A stretch of 64,000 nucleotides of DNA from an uncultured Bacteroidales bacterium (GTDB lineage: Bacteria > Bacteroidota > Bacteroidia > Bacteroidales > Paludibacteraceae), in assembly GCA_902785605.1 (NCBI GenBank), contig CACZZL010000002.1, positions 1-64,000 on the forward strand, written 5' to 3'. The notes under the pieces were generated by a model that was not told the origin of the DNA, did no database searches, and saw only the letters and a program-made list of their open reading frames with translations. Positions within the stretch are counted from its first letter, which is position 1, and each line of letters begins with the position of its first letter. The translations under genes were made by a program, and so were the position numbers. Shown here in pieces: positions 16,366 through 24,189 of this stretch.

Positions 16366-16782
16366 ATGGTTTTGCTTTTAGTCAACCCGGAAACGTGGAC
16401 ATGGGCGAATACCTGGACGGTAACAGGTCTGGGCTTCGGTATCGTGCTGGCGCTCCTCTTTGTATTGGTCTTCATCCTGATGTTCTTTGGATGGACAATG
16501 CAGAAGATAGAAGCACCGAAGACGCCGAAAGCTCCGAAAGAAGAGAAAAATCCCGTAAGCCAGCCTGCAAAGGTGGCTACGGGTGCTCCTTCGGACGCAG
16601 AAAAGGCCGCTATCGCTCTGGCTATCTCTGAGGCACACAGTGACGATGAAGCCGCTGTTGCTTATGCGCTCTACTTGGCGCACCACACCAAACACGATAT
16701 TCCCACCGGTATGATTCATCTCAATCAACATGAAACGGCGTGGAATACCAAGTCAACAGGAATGAACAATGTGGGCTTTTGA
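16366..16782 (+). CDS. OadG-type small membrane subunit of the decarboxylase
   Basis: 138 residues. One strong transmembrane helix (about 19-41, VTGLGFGIVLALLFVLVFIL), then a Pro/Lys-rich linker and a C-terminal helical domain (about 75-138). It fits the gamma/delta (OadG/MmdD) subunit that anchors and stabilises the Na+-pumping decarboxylase complex. The C-terminal extension with an AIALAISEAHSDDEAAVA-like helix is longer than in classic OadG and is common in Bacteroidetes. Starts one base after the mmdA stop. Its stop codon lies in the loop of a hairpin. Confidence 0.82.
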   Translation: MVLLLVNPETWTWANTWTVTGLGFGIVLALLFVLVFILMFFGWTMQKIEAPKTPKAPKEEKNPVSQPAKVATGAPSDAEKAAIALAISEAHSDDEAAVAYALYLAHHTKHDIPTGMIHLNQHETAWNTKSTGMNNVGF

Positions 16783-16809
16783 CCACATTAATCGTGCCCC
16801 GAAAGGGGC
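16768..16809 (+). other. Two tandem hairpins between the OadG and biotin-carrier genes
   Basis: Hairpin one: AATGTGG, 8-nt loop holding the TGA stop, CCACATT (16768-16789). Hairpin two: GCCCC, loop GAAA, GGGGC (16796-16809). There is no T tract, so they may act as RNA-stability or partial-attenuation elements that set subunit ratios. The second sits in a block (ATCGTGCCC..CTAAGAA) also found at 2993-3012. Confidence 0.6.
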
Positions 16810-16832
16810 TAAGAATAATATAGGTTTTTAAT

Positions 16833-17285
16833 ATGAAAGAATTTGCATTTAAAATCAACGGCGCAGAGTACAAGTGCGCTGTAGAAGAACTGGAAGCCGG
16901 TAAAACAAGAGTGACTGTAAACGGCAAAGTATATGAAGTAGAGACCGAAGCAGCAGCTGCTCCCGCTCCGAAACCCGCCGCTAAACCGGCACCTGCCGCA
17001 CCGAAGCCTGCTGCCGCTCCTGCTGCTCCGAAGGCTGAAGCACCGAAACCCGCTGCTGCTCCCGCTGCAGGTGGTATCCAGGTTAAGAGCCCGCTGCCCG
17101 GTAGTGTAATCAAGGTATTGGTAAGCGAAGGACAGGCTGTTAAGAAAGGTGACACTCTTCTGACCCTCGAGTCCATGAAGATGGAGAACGCTATCATGGC
17201 AGAGCAGGATGGAACCGTTAAGCAGATCGCTGTGGCTGCCGGCCAGAATGTGATGCAGGATGACCTGCTTATCGTACTCGGATAA
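16833..17285 (+). CDS. mmdC: Biotin carrier subunit of methylmalonyl-CoA decarboxylase
   Basis: 150 residues. An N-terminal beta segment (1-38, KEFAFKINGAEYKCAVEEL), an Ala/Pro/Lys-rich flexible linker (about 40-80), then a biotinyl domain (82-150) with the canonical ESMKMEN at 113-119; Lys116 should carry biotin. It shuttles carboxybiotin from the carboxyltransferase to the membrane beta subunit. The linker DNA is a run of GC-rich Ala/Pro codons. Separated from the OadG gene by two hairpins. Confidence 0.94.
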   Translation: MKEFAFKINGAEYKCAVEELEAGKTRVTVNGKVYEVETEAAAAPAPKPAAKPAPAAPKPAAAPAAPKAEAPKPAAAPAAGGIQVKSPLPGSVIKVLVSEGQAVKKGDTLLTLESMKMENAIMAEQDGTVKQIAVAAGQNVMQDDLLIVLG

Positions 17286-17306
17286 AACGATTAATTGCAG
17301 ACAACA

Positions 17307-18503
17307 ATGGATATTTTGGAATTTTTCCAAGGCATGGGTTTCATGCAGATGATCAACAACTTCACCACCGGAGGATGGCAACAACTGGTGATGCTGTTTG
17401 TTTCGTTCTTCCTGCTGTTCCTGGCTATTCATAAGAAATACGAGCCGCTGCTGTTGCTGCCTATCGCATTCGGTATGCTGCTGACGAATCTTCCCGGCGC
17501 GAACATGTTCCATAGTGAGTTATGGGCAGCGTTCCTGGATGAGACCAGCCCTGCTTACCATTCATATGGTGCAATTCTCAAGGGGGCAGGTTTGTTAGAT
17601 GTGCTCTATATTGGCGTCAAGACCGGTGTCTATCCCTGTCTGATCTTCATCGGTGTAGGTGCCATGACGGACTTCGGACCGCTGATCGCGAACCCCAAAT
17701 CGCTTCTTCTTGGAGCTGCTGCGCAGATCGGTATCTTTGTGACCTTCCTGTGCGCTTATTGGATGGGCTTCACGCCGGAACAAGCCGGTTCTATCGGTAT
17801 CATCGGTGGCGCAGATGGTCCTACGTCCATCTTCCTGACTTCCAAGTTAGCACCTGAACTCCTAGGCCCGATCGCTATCGCAGCATACAGCTACATGGCA
17901 TTGGTTCCGGTGATTCAACCGCCTATCATGCGTGCGTTGACGACCAAGAAAGAGCGTGCGATCAAGATGGGTCAGTTGCGTCCGGTCAGCAGAACAGAGA
18001 AGATCGTGTTCCCGATCATCATTACCGCTATCGTAGCCCTCATTCTTCCGGACGCAGCTCCGCTGATCGGCTGCCTGATGCTCGGTAACTTGATGAAAGA
18101 GTGTGGCGTAGTAGATCGTTTGAGCAAAACCGCACAGAACGAGTTGATGAACATCGTTGTGATCTTCCTTGGCCTCTCTGTCGGTGCAACGGCTACCGGC
18201 TCCAGTTTCTTGAACTGGGAGACGTTAAAGATCCTCTCCATGGGTATCGTGGCATTCGGTCTCGGTAGCGCAGGTGGTGTGCTGTTGGCTAAGTTCATGA
18301 ACCTCTTCCTCAAAGAGAAGATAAACCCGCTGATTGGTTCGGCCGGTGTATCGGCAGTGCCGATGGCAGCTCGTGTAAGCCAAACAGTCGGCCAGGAAGA
18401 GAATCCGTCGAACTTCCTGCTAATGCATGCCATGGGACCGAACGTAGCAGGTGTGATTGGTTCGGCAGTTGCAGCTGGTGTACTTCTCACAATGTTAGGT
18501 TGA
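17307..18503 (+). CDS. mmdB: Na+-pumping decarboxylase beta subunit
   Basis: 398 residues from ATG 17307; a TTG 12 bases upstream is possible but adds nothing conserved. Integral membrane subunit that decarboxylates carboxybiotin and couples it to Na+ export. Family hallmarks: [17 protein letters not shown], the [10 protein letters not shown] motif with the Na+-site Asp ([14 protein letters not shown]), [17 protein letters not shown] and [13 protein letters not shown]. About nine to ten membrane segments. The histidine kinase gene follows after one base, so kinase expression tracks the pump. Confidence 0.95.
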   Translation: MDILEFFQGMGFMQMINNFTTGGWQQLVMLFVSFFLLFLAIHKKYEPLLLLPIAFGMLLTNLPGANMFHSELWAAFLDETSPAYHSYGAILKGAGLLDVLYIGVKTGVYPCLIFIGVGAMTDFGPLIANPKSLLLGAAAQIGIFVTFLCAYWMGFTPEQAGSIGIIGGADGPTSIFLTSKLAPELLGPIAIAAYSYMALVPVIQPPIMRALTTKKERAIKMGQLRPVSRTEKIVFPIIITAIVALILPDAAPLIGCLMLGNLMKECGVVDRLSKTAQNELMNIVVIFLGLSVGATATGSSFLNWETLKILSMGIVAFGLGSAGGVLLAKFMNLFLKEKINPLIGSAGVSAVPMAARVSQTVGQEENPSNFLLMHAMGPNVAGVIGSAVAAGVLLTMLG

Positions 18504-18504
18504 T

Positions 18505-19632
18505 ATGTCTAATCGACAGATAGGAACAATCGTTTTGGTAATAGCCATGTTTATCGTGGCTATTTCCGTATTGTTTACCAACAACCTGGCACACTCGTTG
18601 CAGGAAGAAGAACAGAAGAACATGTCTGTATGGGCGGACGCTACGCGTCAACTCATCTTGGCAGACGATGATGCGGATATAGATTTTGTGTCTTCGATCA
18701 TTGAGAAGAATACCACCATTCCGGTCTATATCTGTGACACAGAGGGAAATATCCTGGCGAGCCGTAATGTGAAGGCTTTCGATCAAAACCAGAAACTGGA
18801 GGCCAAGGATCATCACGGACCGATAGAAATGAAGATCGACGAGCACACGACGCAGTACATCTATTGGGACGACAGCAGTCTGCTCACGCGACTACGCTAT
18901 GTGCCGTATGCCCAGTTCGCGCTGATTTTCATTTTCATTGCTGTTGCGGTCATCACCATGCTGACAGGTCAGCGCAGTGAAGAGAACCGGCTCTGGGTCG
19001 GTTTGAGCAAGGAGACCGCGCACCAGTTAGGTACGCCGATCTCTTCGCTCAATGCCTGGCAACAGTTGCTGGCAGAAGCCTATCCGAACGATGAGTATGT
19101 GCCGCAGATGAAACGGGATATTGACCGATTGCAGATGATCGCGGACCGTTTTCAGAAGATCGGTTCGGAACCGGACTTGCAAGAGGCGGACCTGATACCG
19201 GTAGTTGAAGATGCGGTGGCTTATATCCGTGCGCGTGCCAGCAGTCGTATCACGATTGATGATACATGTCTGCAAGGAGTAAGTAGAGTTGTGTTACTCA
19301 ACGCTCCGTTGCTTAAATGGGTTGTAGAGAACCTGCTCAAGAACGCAGTAGATGCGATCTCAGGTGAAGGAACGATCACCTTCCGGATTCATGAGAATGA
19401 GCACGAAGTGATGCTGGATATCACCGATACCGGAAAGGGTATAGATAGTAAAACCCAGCGTCGAATCTTCGAGCCGGGCTTTACTACAAAGGATCGAGGT
19501 TGGGGCTTAGGCCTTCCACTCGCCAAACGTATCGTCGTACAGTACCATGGAGGCAAACTGCTCCTTAAGAGCTCGCAACTCGGTGCCGGAACTACCTTCC
19601 GAATCGTGCTTAAAAAGCCCGAACACCGTTGA
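18505..19632 (+). CDS. Membrane sensor histidine kinase
   Basis: 375 residues. Two membrane segments (about 7-27 and 136-158) enclose a sensor region of about 105 residues. The phosphoacceptor box is SKETAHQLGTPISSL (His about 172), then an N box (WVVENLLKNAVDAI), G1 (DTGKGID) and G2 (GWGLGLPLAKRI). No receiver domain and no regulator gene adjacent, so an orphan kinase whose partner is elsewhere. It directly follows the Na+-pump operon with a 1-bp gap. Its last 126 bases, coding for the conserved G2 box and final strand, are also coding for the C-terminus of IspE on the other strand. Confidence 0.92.
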   Translation: MSNRQIGTIVLVIAMFIVAISVLFTNNLAHSLQEEEQKNMSVWADATRQLILADDDADIDFVSSIIEKNTTIPVYICDTEGNILASRNVKAFDQNQKLEAKDHHGPIEMKIDEHTTQYIYWDDSSLLTRLRYVPYAQFALIFIFIAVAVITMLTGQRSEENRLWVGLSKETAHQLGTPISSLNAWQQLLAEAYPNDEYVPQMKRDIDRLQMIADRFQKIGSEPDLQEADLIPVVEDAVAYIRARASSRITIDDTCLQGVSRVVLLNAPLLKWVVENLLKNAVDAISGEGTITFRIHENEHEVMLDITDTGKGIDSKTQRRIFEPGFTTKDRGWGLGLPLAKRIVVQYHGGKLLLKSSQLGAGTTFRIVLKKPEHR

Positions 19633-20319
19633 ACCGCTTCCACTCATTGAAGCATAATAAGCGCCTGCGTCCAGTAGGCGCTTTTTGATGTCCTCTATGA
19701 TAGGATGATGCGGGAACACCGTCGCCTCGAAGTCATTCGTCTTGCGATCAAACGGATTTGGATTAGGTTTAATACCCGAATAGGCTTCCTTGGTGCTAAC
19801 GCCCTCTTCCGGCTTGATTAGCACGATACGTGTGCCCTTCAGGTTCAAGTCAATAGGCGTCAGTATATCGCCTATGCCTTCGGCATAACAGGGTGTGTTA
19901 TAGATGAAGAACGGGCAGTCTGCGCCTAAGGGGCGCACTTCGTTCACCAGTTGCTCTTTGGTTAAGCCCAATTGGAACAACTCGTTGAGAGCGATCGCCA
20001 TATGGGCGGCATCACTGCTACCGCCGCCTAATCCTGCGCCAAAGGGGATGTTCTTTTGAAAGCGGATAGAGACATTACCTATCTGCGGATACTTGGCTTT
20101 CATCTGCCGGTAACACTTCACGATCAGGTTATCTTCTGCCGAGCAATCGACCGTGATGCCTTCCTGAACGAAAGAAAAGGATGGGGCAGGAACGACCTCC
20201 AGCTCATCGTGCAAGCCGTAGATAGGCACAAAAATAGTCTCAAGATCATGGTATCCGTCTGCGCGCTTGCGGACTACACGCAGGCCCAGATTAATCTTAC
20301 AATTAGGATATAGTATCAT
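19507..20319 (-). CDS. ispE: 4-diphosphocytidyl-2-C-methyl-D-erythritol kinase
   Basis: 270 residues from ATG 20319. GHMP kinase of the methylerythritol phosphate isoprenoid pathway. N-terminal PNCKINLGLRVVRKRADGYHDLETIF is the family signature; the ATP loop is PFGAGLGGGSSDAA; GADCPFF and the final SMSGSGSTVFGLF GHMP motif are present. The start is only about 9 bases from the -7 element, so the mRNA should be nearly leaderless. The 3' 126 bases overlap the histidine kinase gene tail-to-tail. Confidence 0.94.
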   Translation of the reverse strand: MILYPNCKINLGLRVVRKRADGYHDLETIFVPIYGLHDELEVVPAPSFSFVQEGITVDCSAEDNLIVKCYRQMKAKYPQIGNVSIRFQKNIPFGAGLGGGSSDAAHMAIALNELFQLGLTKEQLVNEVRPLGADCPFFIYNTPCYAEGIGDILTPIDLNLKGTRIVLIKPEEGVSTKEAYSGIKPNPNPFDRKTNDFEATVFPHHPIIEDIKKRLLDAGAYYASMSGSGSTVFGLFKHDSEGSSGTELRALKEQFASMVLYDDTFGEWKA

Positions 20320-20327
20320 AGCGACTG

Positions 20328-20359
20328 CAAAGATACTACAATTTTCCGACATATACAAA
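20328..20359 (-). promoter_or_regulatory. ispE: ispE promoter
   Basis: Minus strand: -33 TTTG 20356-20359 (TTTGTATATGTC), 20 bp, -7 TATCTTTG 20328-20335. The -33 forms the foot of the terminator hairpin of the ccsA operon. Confidence 0.85.
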
Positions 20360-20390
20360 CAAATCTGCATTTTTCGTGCAGATTTGTTTG
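20356..20390 (-). terminator. Hairpin terminator after ccsA
   Basis: Perfect 14-bp arms (CAAACAAATCTGCA at 20356-20369 against 20377-20390) with a 7-nt loop, 2 bp beyond the ccsA stop. The trailing T tract is weak. Confidence 0.75.
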
Positions 20391-20392
20391 GC

Positions 20393-21403
20393 CTAAGCGT
20401 AAGAGTGCAGTCCGCCGAGTAAATAGGATACTCCAAAATAGGTGAACAGTACAAAGGCAAAAGAAAGTATGCTTAGTAAGTGGTAGATGATGGCTCCTGT
20501 TTCCTGCTTAAGCGGAATGAACCGTTTGAGGAAGGGCCAGTGGAGCAGGGCAGCATAAACAAGCATGGTAATGAGAGCCCAGGTCTCTTTCGGATCCCAA
20601 CCCCAATACCGTCCCCAGGACATGTTCGCCCATACAGCGCCAATGAAGATACCGGCCGCCAGGCAGAATTCTGCAGGGTAGAGAAGCAGTTGGGATAAGT
20701 GCATGAGGTTGTTGCGCTTAGCGGGCAGGCAGAGTCCCACGATGCCGTTAATCATGATAACCGCAAACAAGGTGTATGCCAACATGATGACGGAGACATG
20801 AATGCCCAGCAACGGTGTCTGCAGTACGGGTTGTAAGGGTGGTTTGGGCGTAACGACCTTGGTCATGATGATCGCCAGGACAACAACGGCCAATCCCAGG
20901 CCAATCATCAGCCATTTGTGCTGTTGCTTGATCAGTGCGCGGAAATAGCTGCGCTTTTGGAAGAAGAACGCAATCATAGCGATAAGCAGCATCACATAGC
21001 CGGTATAGGTAATACCGATGCCCCAAGGATCGTAGTTATAGCGCAGCTCAACCCCATATCCGTCGGTGTCGTAATTGGATTGGCAGAAACGCCAATGGTG
21101 ATATATGAACGGCTTGTTCATGCGAACTATGCCTTCATCCACAGTGACTTGATTCTTTTTCTGAGTTCTGTCCAACAGACGCAGTTCGGTGATATAGTCC
21201 ACCGGATTTCCCGCGTTATCGTTTACAACCTGAAAACTCCAAAGGAATAGGCTAATGGACGAATGGGAATTGGCTAATGTCTGCGCTTTATCGGCACGCA
21301 GGTGTATCTCGCCTTGTTCACCGAAGAAATGGGTCACACAGGCCCCCACAACAATAGTTGTGAGGGCAATGTGTAACAGCCAAGTAATAGGCTTAGATCG
21401 CAT
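20393..21403 (-). CDS. Cytochrome c biogenesis protein CcsA with a short ResB-like N-terminal part
   Basis: 336 residues from ATG 21403 (an ATG at 21427 would add 8). Residues 1-25 form a helix, followed by an extracytoplasmic ResB/CcsB-like region (about 30-125), a further helix, then the CcsA part with conserved His residues (GIHVSVIMLAYTLF) and the tryptophan-rich haem-handling motif WGRYWGWDPKETWALI. It should attach haem to c-type cytochrome CXXCH motifs outside the membrane, and the adjacent gene encodes a protein with two CXXCH sites, its probable client. Much smaller than normal CcsBA fusions. Overlaps the 3' end of that gene by 11 bp. Confidence 0.88.
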   Translation of the reverse strand: MRSKPITWLLHIALTTIVVGACVTHFFGEQGEIHLRADKAQTLANSHSSISLFLWSFQVVNDNAGNPVDYITELRLLDRTQKKNQVTVDEGIVRMNKPFIYHHWRFCQSNYDTDGYGVELRYNYDPWGIGITYTGYVMLLIAMIAFFFQKRSYFRALIKQQHKWLMIGLGLAVVVLAIIMTKVVTPKPPLQPVLQTPLLGIHVSVIMLAYTLFAVIMINGIVGLCLPAKRNNLMHLSQLLLYPAEFCLAAGIFIGAVWANMSWGRYWGWDPKETWALITMLVYAALLHWPFLKRFIPLKQETGAIIYHLLSILSFAFVLFTYFGVSYLLGGLHSYA

Positions 21404-22985
21404 TGATGAAAGCAACGATTGCATCACGGTCTTCTTTGTTTAATTGATAGAACTGCTGGGTAGGCCAGTAGGCATCGGATTCGCTGCTGTAACCGTGCCA
21501 CATGATAGCTTCAATGACGTTCCGTGCGCGGGTGTCGTGCATACGAGCCTCGTACGCATCTCCGGTCGCTTTCTTATGCAGTCCGCGGCCCCAAAGCGGG
21601 GTAGTACGGCACCAACCGGTACGGATATCGTTCTCCATGCACAGTTTATGTTGTACCATATCGGTATACGGCCAGATCTTCTGGTTCGGGTAACGCGGCA
21701 TGGATGCGGTAACAGGGAAGTTGTTCGGGTCACGTACCTCATCCGGTCCGGTCGTCCAAGTCGGACGGTGACAGTAGTCACAACCGATCTGCGAGAACAG
21801 TTCTTTACCCTTGAGTACTTGCGGATCGGTCACGTTACGAGCGGCAGGAACAGCCAGACCACGATGCCAAACCATGACTTGGGTGAACTCATCATCGCTC
21901 ATCTCGGCCGGCAGCTCTTTAGAGGTCAGATAATTGTAAATCTCTTCCTCCGTACCGAACTTGGCCTGTACCTCCGGATCCTTGGAAGCGTACTCCGCAT
22001 AGATGGTTCCGTTCAAATCCAAATAGTGGTATTTTCGGTCGCTACGAGTAACGTTAGTAATATTCCAAATGGCATTCGCACCAGCGGCATCCATAATAGG
22101 ACCGCGTGTGAGCGCGTACGTGAAACGCTTCGGACCCCAGGTCGGGTCGTTCTTGTAGTAGCCCGAAGTCTGGAAACTACCGTTCCAGAATGCAGGGTTC
22201 AGACCGTTCTTGAGTTTACCGTCTGCAGCTTCTTTGGCGTACTGGTCAATGATGTCCTGATCAGGAATGGCATCCAACAAACCGGAACCATAGACACCGA
22301 TGGTGTTCTCCAGTTTCACCTCGTAACCTTCACTCTCCAACAAGCCGTCCGGGTCGCGATAGCCTTGGTTATAGACATACACCGCGGTGTTGGGCATCGT
22401 CACTTCCGGATAACGCAACTCATAGGTCTCTCCATCTGCGAACTTGTTACCATGCTCATCGGTAGCCGTCTTCCAAGTAACGGTGATCTGGTCCGGATCC
22501 AGCGGTGCCTTGAAAGGCGCTGCGCCGAACAGTTGCGGCATACCGGCCAGCCATGGTACATAAGCCTGTGTCTGCGGGTTGATCACAACGAGTAGGGTTC
22601 CATTTCCTACATGAGCGGCATCGTACGTGCCTTCCGGTACCGATGTTCCGTGACTGTAGTTGGGGTGACAGTGCTGACAAGACGAACGCACATACACCGG
22701 TCCAAGACCATGTTGACGACCCGTCTCATTGGTAACGAAGTCTTTTTCTGCGATTTGGTCACCTTGAGCGAACATGTTTCCAAGACCTGCATTCTCTGTG
22801 GCAGGAGTAGGTTGACGGAAAGTCATGGACGAGGTGTTGGTGGTTGTACCTAATTTACCACCGGTGTAATACCATTCCGGCAGGTCGGTCTCAGGATCAG
22901 GCCCCGGTGTCGGTTGTTTGCAACCAGCTAGGCCGCCTAGGATGCCTAGGATAACTAGGCTGTCTAGAAATAGATTCCTTTTCAT
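21393..22985 (-). CDS. Di-haem oxidoreductase lipoprotein (DUF1111 / thiol oxidoreductase family)
   Basis: 530 residues. Lipoprotein signal (ILGILGGLAGC; Cys22). Two c-type haem motifs, CQHCH (about 102) and CDYCH (about 406), as in the DHOR family; the gene pairs with imelysin genes in many bacteria. Redox role at the cell surface or periplasm, possibly ferric/ferrous conversion before uptake; substrate not established. Lies between imelysin and ccsA, which would mature its haems. The signal-peptide codons are a 9-bp tandem repeat rich in CTAG. Confidence 0.9.
   Translation of the reverse strand: MKRNLFLDSLVILGILGGLAGCKQPTPGPDPETDLPEWYYTGGKLGTTTNTSSMTFRQPTPATENAGLGNMFAQGDQIAEKDFVTNETGRQHGLGPVYVRSSCQHCHPNYSHGTSVPEGTYDAAHVGNGTLLVVINPQTQAYVPWLAGMPQLFGAAPFKAPLDPDQITVTWKTATDEHGNKFADGETYELRYPEVTMPNTAVYVYNQGYRDPDGLLESEGYEVKLENTIGVYGSGLLDAIPDQDIIDQYAKEAADGKLKNGLNPAFWNGSFQTSGYYKNDPTWGPKRFTYALTRGPIMDAAGANAIWNITNVTRSDRKYHYLDLNGTIYAEYASKDPEVQAKFGTEEEIYNYLTSKELPAEMSDDEFTQVMVWHRGLAVPAARNVTDPQVLKGKELFSQIGCDYCHRPTWTTGPDEVRDPNNFPVTASMPRYPNQKIWPYTDMVQHKLCMENDIRTGWCRTTPLWGRGLHKKATGDAYEARMHDTRARNVIEAIMWHGYSSESDAYWPTQQFYQLNKEDRDAIVAFINAI
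22927..22971 (-). repeat. Five-copy 9-bp CTAG repeat in the signal-peptide codons
   Basis: CTAGG recurs at 22928, 22937, 22946, 22955 and (as CTAGA) 22964, exactly every 9 bp, encoding the leucine/glycine-rich hydrophobic core of the di-haem lipoprotein. Slippage by one unit would keep frame and change the core by three residues. Confidence 0.8.
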
Positions 22986-22989
22986 GATT

Positions 22990-24162
22990 TTATTTGCTTA
23001 ATAAGGGTAAAACTTCATCATCTAAGATTTCTTCGAGTTCAGCTACCTTGTCAATCGCAGCTTTTACCTGCGGGTTGTTCTGAGCAGTGTTCTCGAAGTT
23101 ATCAATGTCCTGGATCGCGGCAATTGCCTCTTCGATAGTTTTGCGTACGCGGGCATCCAATTCGGCATCCTGACGATAGACGTAGTTGGAAACAGAGTGG
23201 TCACCAGCCAACGCACCGCAGTAAGCGTGCTGGATCGAGCGGATGTTGTCTGCAAAATCCTCGGTAGAGGTACAACTGTACGGGCTCTCGATGTAATCGC
23301 GCTCCTCGGGAGTGCTGCTGATATAGGGATTTCCCATTTTGAGTTCCGCTACCTCGCCTGCGATATCCACGCAACCGGCGATAATCTCTTCTGCTGCCTC
23401 TTGGTAGGTTACGTAGATCGAACCCGGCTTACCGGCATTCATCATCTGCCATCCGTACTTGTCTTCGTAGGTGTCGACTTCACCGTCCTCCAGCAGTTTC
23501 ATCTTGGTATCACTCACTTCGCCTGCCCAGCAGTACTCCAACAGGATAGCCTGTTGTGTCAGGTCCTCTACGATACCTAACAGATAGACTGCTTCGGCGT
23601 GCGTCAAGTTAGTTGCGTGTGTCTTACCGGTTCCTACAGCACGACCTTCCACTTCAACCGATTCGAAGAGCAGGTACTCGGCAGCGTGGAAGCCTTTGAG
23701 CGCGTAGCCCAGTTTGTCACCTACATAGGCACCGCCTTCTTCTTCGATAGCCGCCATACGCTCTTGATCATGCAGCAAGGCGTTCATAGCATTGAAATCC
23801 AAGGGCCATGAATCGATGTGCGGGTCGATGTTGTGCGACGCTGCAGGGCCGTAAAGGAAAGCTTCGCTCTGCTCCCAATACTTACGCATGAGTCGCCATG
23901 AAGTGCCTGCATCACGCATCAAGGTGGTGTAATCCTCACCTTTCTCCACTTTGTCCAGAATGGCCTCGGTCTGCTCCAAGAGCGTCATACCGGCATCAGA
24001 CATGTTTCGGTAGGTCGCAATGACTGTGTTGTTTACATAGGGCGTTACCGCTTTTTGCAACGCCTCTTCTTTGTCTGAGGTGACATCGGTTGGGCCACCT
24101 TGGCAGGCGGTCAATCCAAGAGCTGCCAATGCCACAAATAGAAATTGCTTTTTCATACTCAC
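22990..24162 (-). CDS. Imelysin-family lipoprotein (EfeO-like)
   Basis: 390 residues; ATG 24162 or, two codons on, 24156 (MKKQFLF). Lipobox GLTAC, so anchored by lipid. The imelysin GxHxxE motif is present (GFHAAEYLLF, about 165), and the sequence shows the family's duplicated helical bundles. Imelysin proteins are Fur-regulated iron-uptake components rather than proven peptidases. Genes on both sides (porin, di-haem oxidoreductase, CcsA) support a shared iron or haem role. Four bases separate it from the downstream oxidoreductase gene. Confidence 0.92.
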   Translation of the reverse strand: MSMKKQFLFVALAALGLTACQGGPTDVTSDKEEALQKAVTPYVNNTVIATYRNMSDAGMTLLEQTEAILDKVEKGEDYTTLMRDAGTSWRLMRKYWEQSEAFLYGPAASHNIDPHIDSWPLDFNAMNALLHDQERMAAIEEEGGAYVGDKLGYALKGFHAAEYLLFESVEVEGRAVGTGKTHATNLTHAEAVYLLGIVEDLTQQAILLEYCWAGEVSDTKMKLLEDGEVDTYEDKYGWQMMNAGKPGSIYVTYQEAAEEIIAGCVDIAGEVAELKMGNPYISSTPEERDYIESPYSCTSTEDFADNIRSIQHAYCGALAGDHSVSNYVYRQDAELDARVRKTIEEAIAAIQDIDNFENTAQNNPQVKAAIDKVAELEEILDDEVLPLLSK

Positions 24163-24189
24163 TAATACTTTAGATTAATTATTTATGAT

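Noticed and set aside
14823..16475. A 550-codon open frame on the minus strand opposite mmdA
   Set aside because: Antisense shadow of a strongly biased, GC-rich gene; no start context, promoter or family motif, while the plus strand encodes a full carboxyltransferase.
20320..20460. Longer ispE start giving 47 extra residues
   Set aside because: It would begin inside ccsA and cross the terminator and ispE promoter; the family N-terminus starts at ATG 20319.
21444..22595. A 383-codon plus-strand frame opposite the di-haem oxidoreductase gene
   Set aside because: Shadow frame: no recognisable domain, and the minus-strand product has two CXXCH sites and a lipobox.
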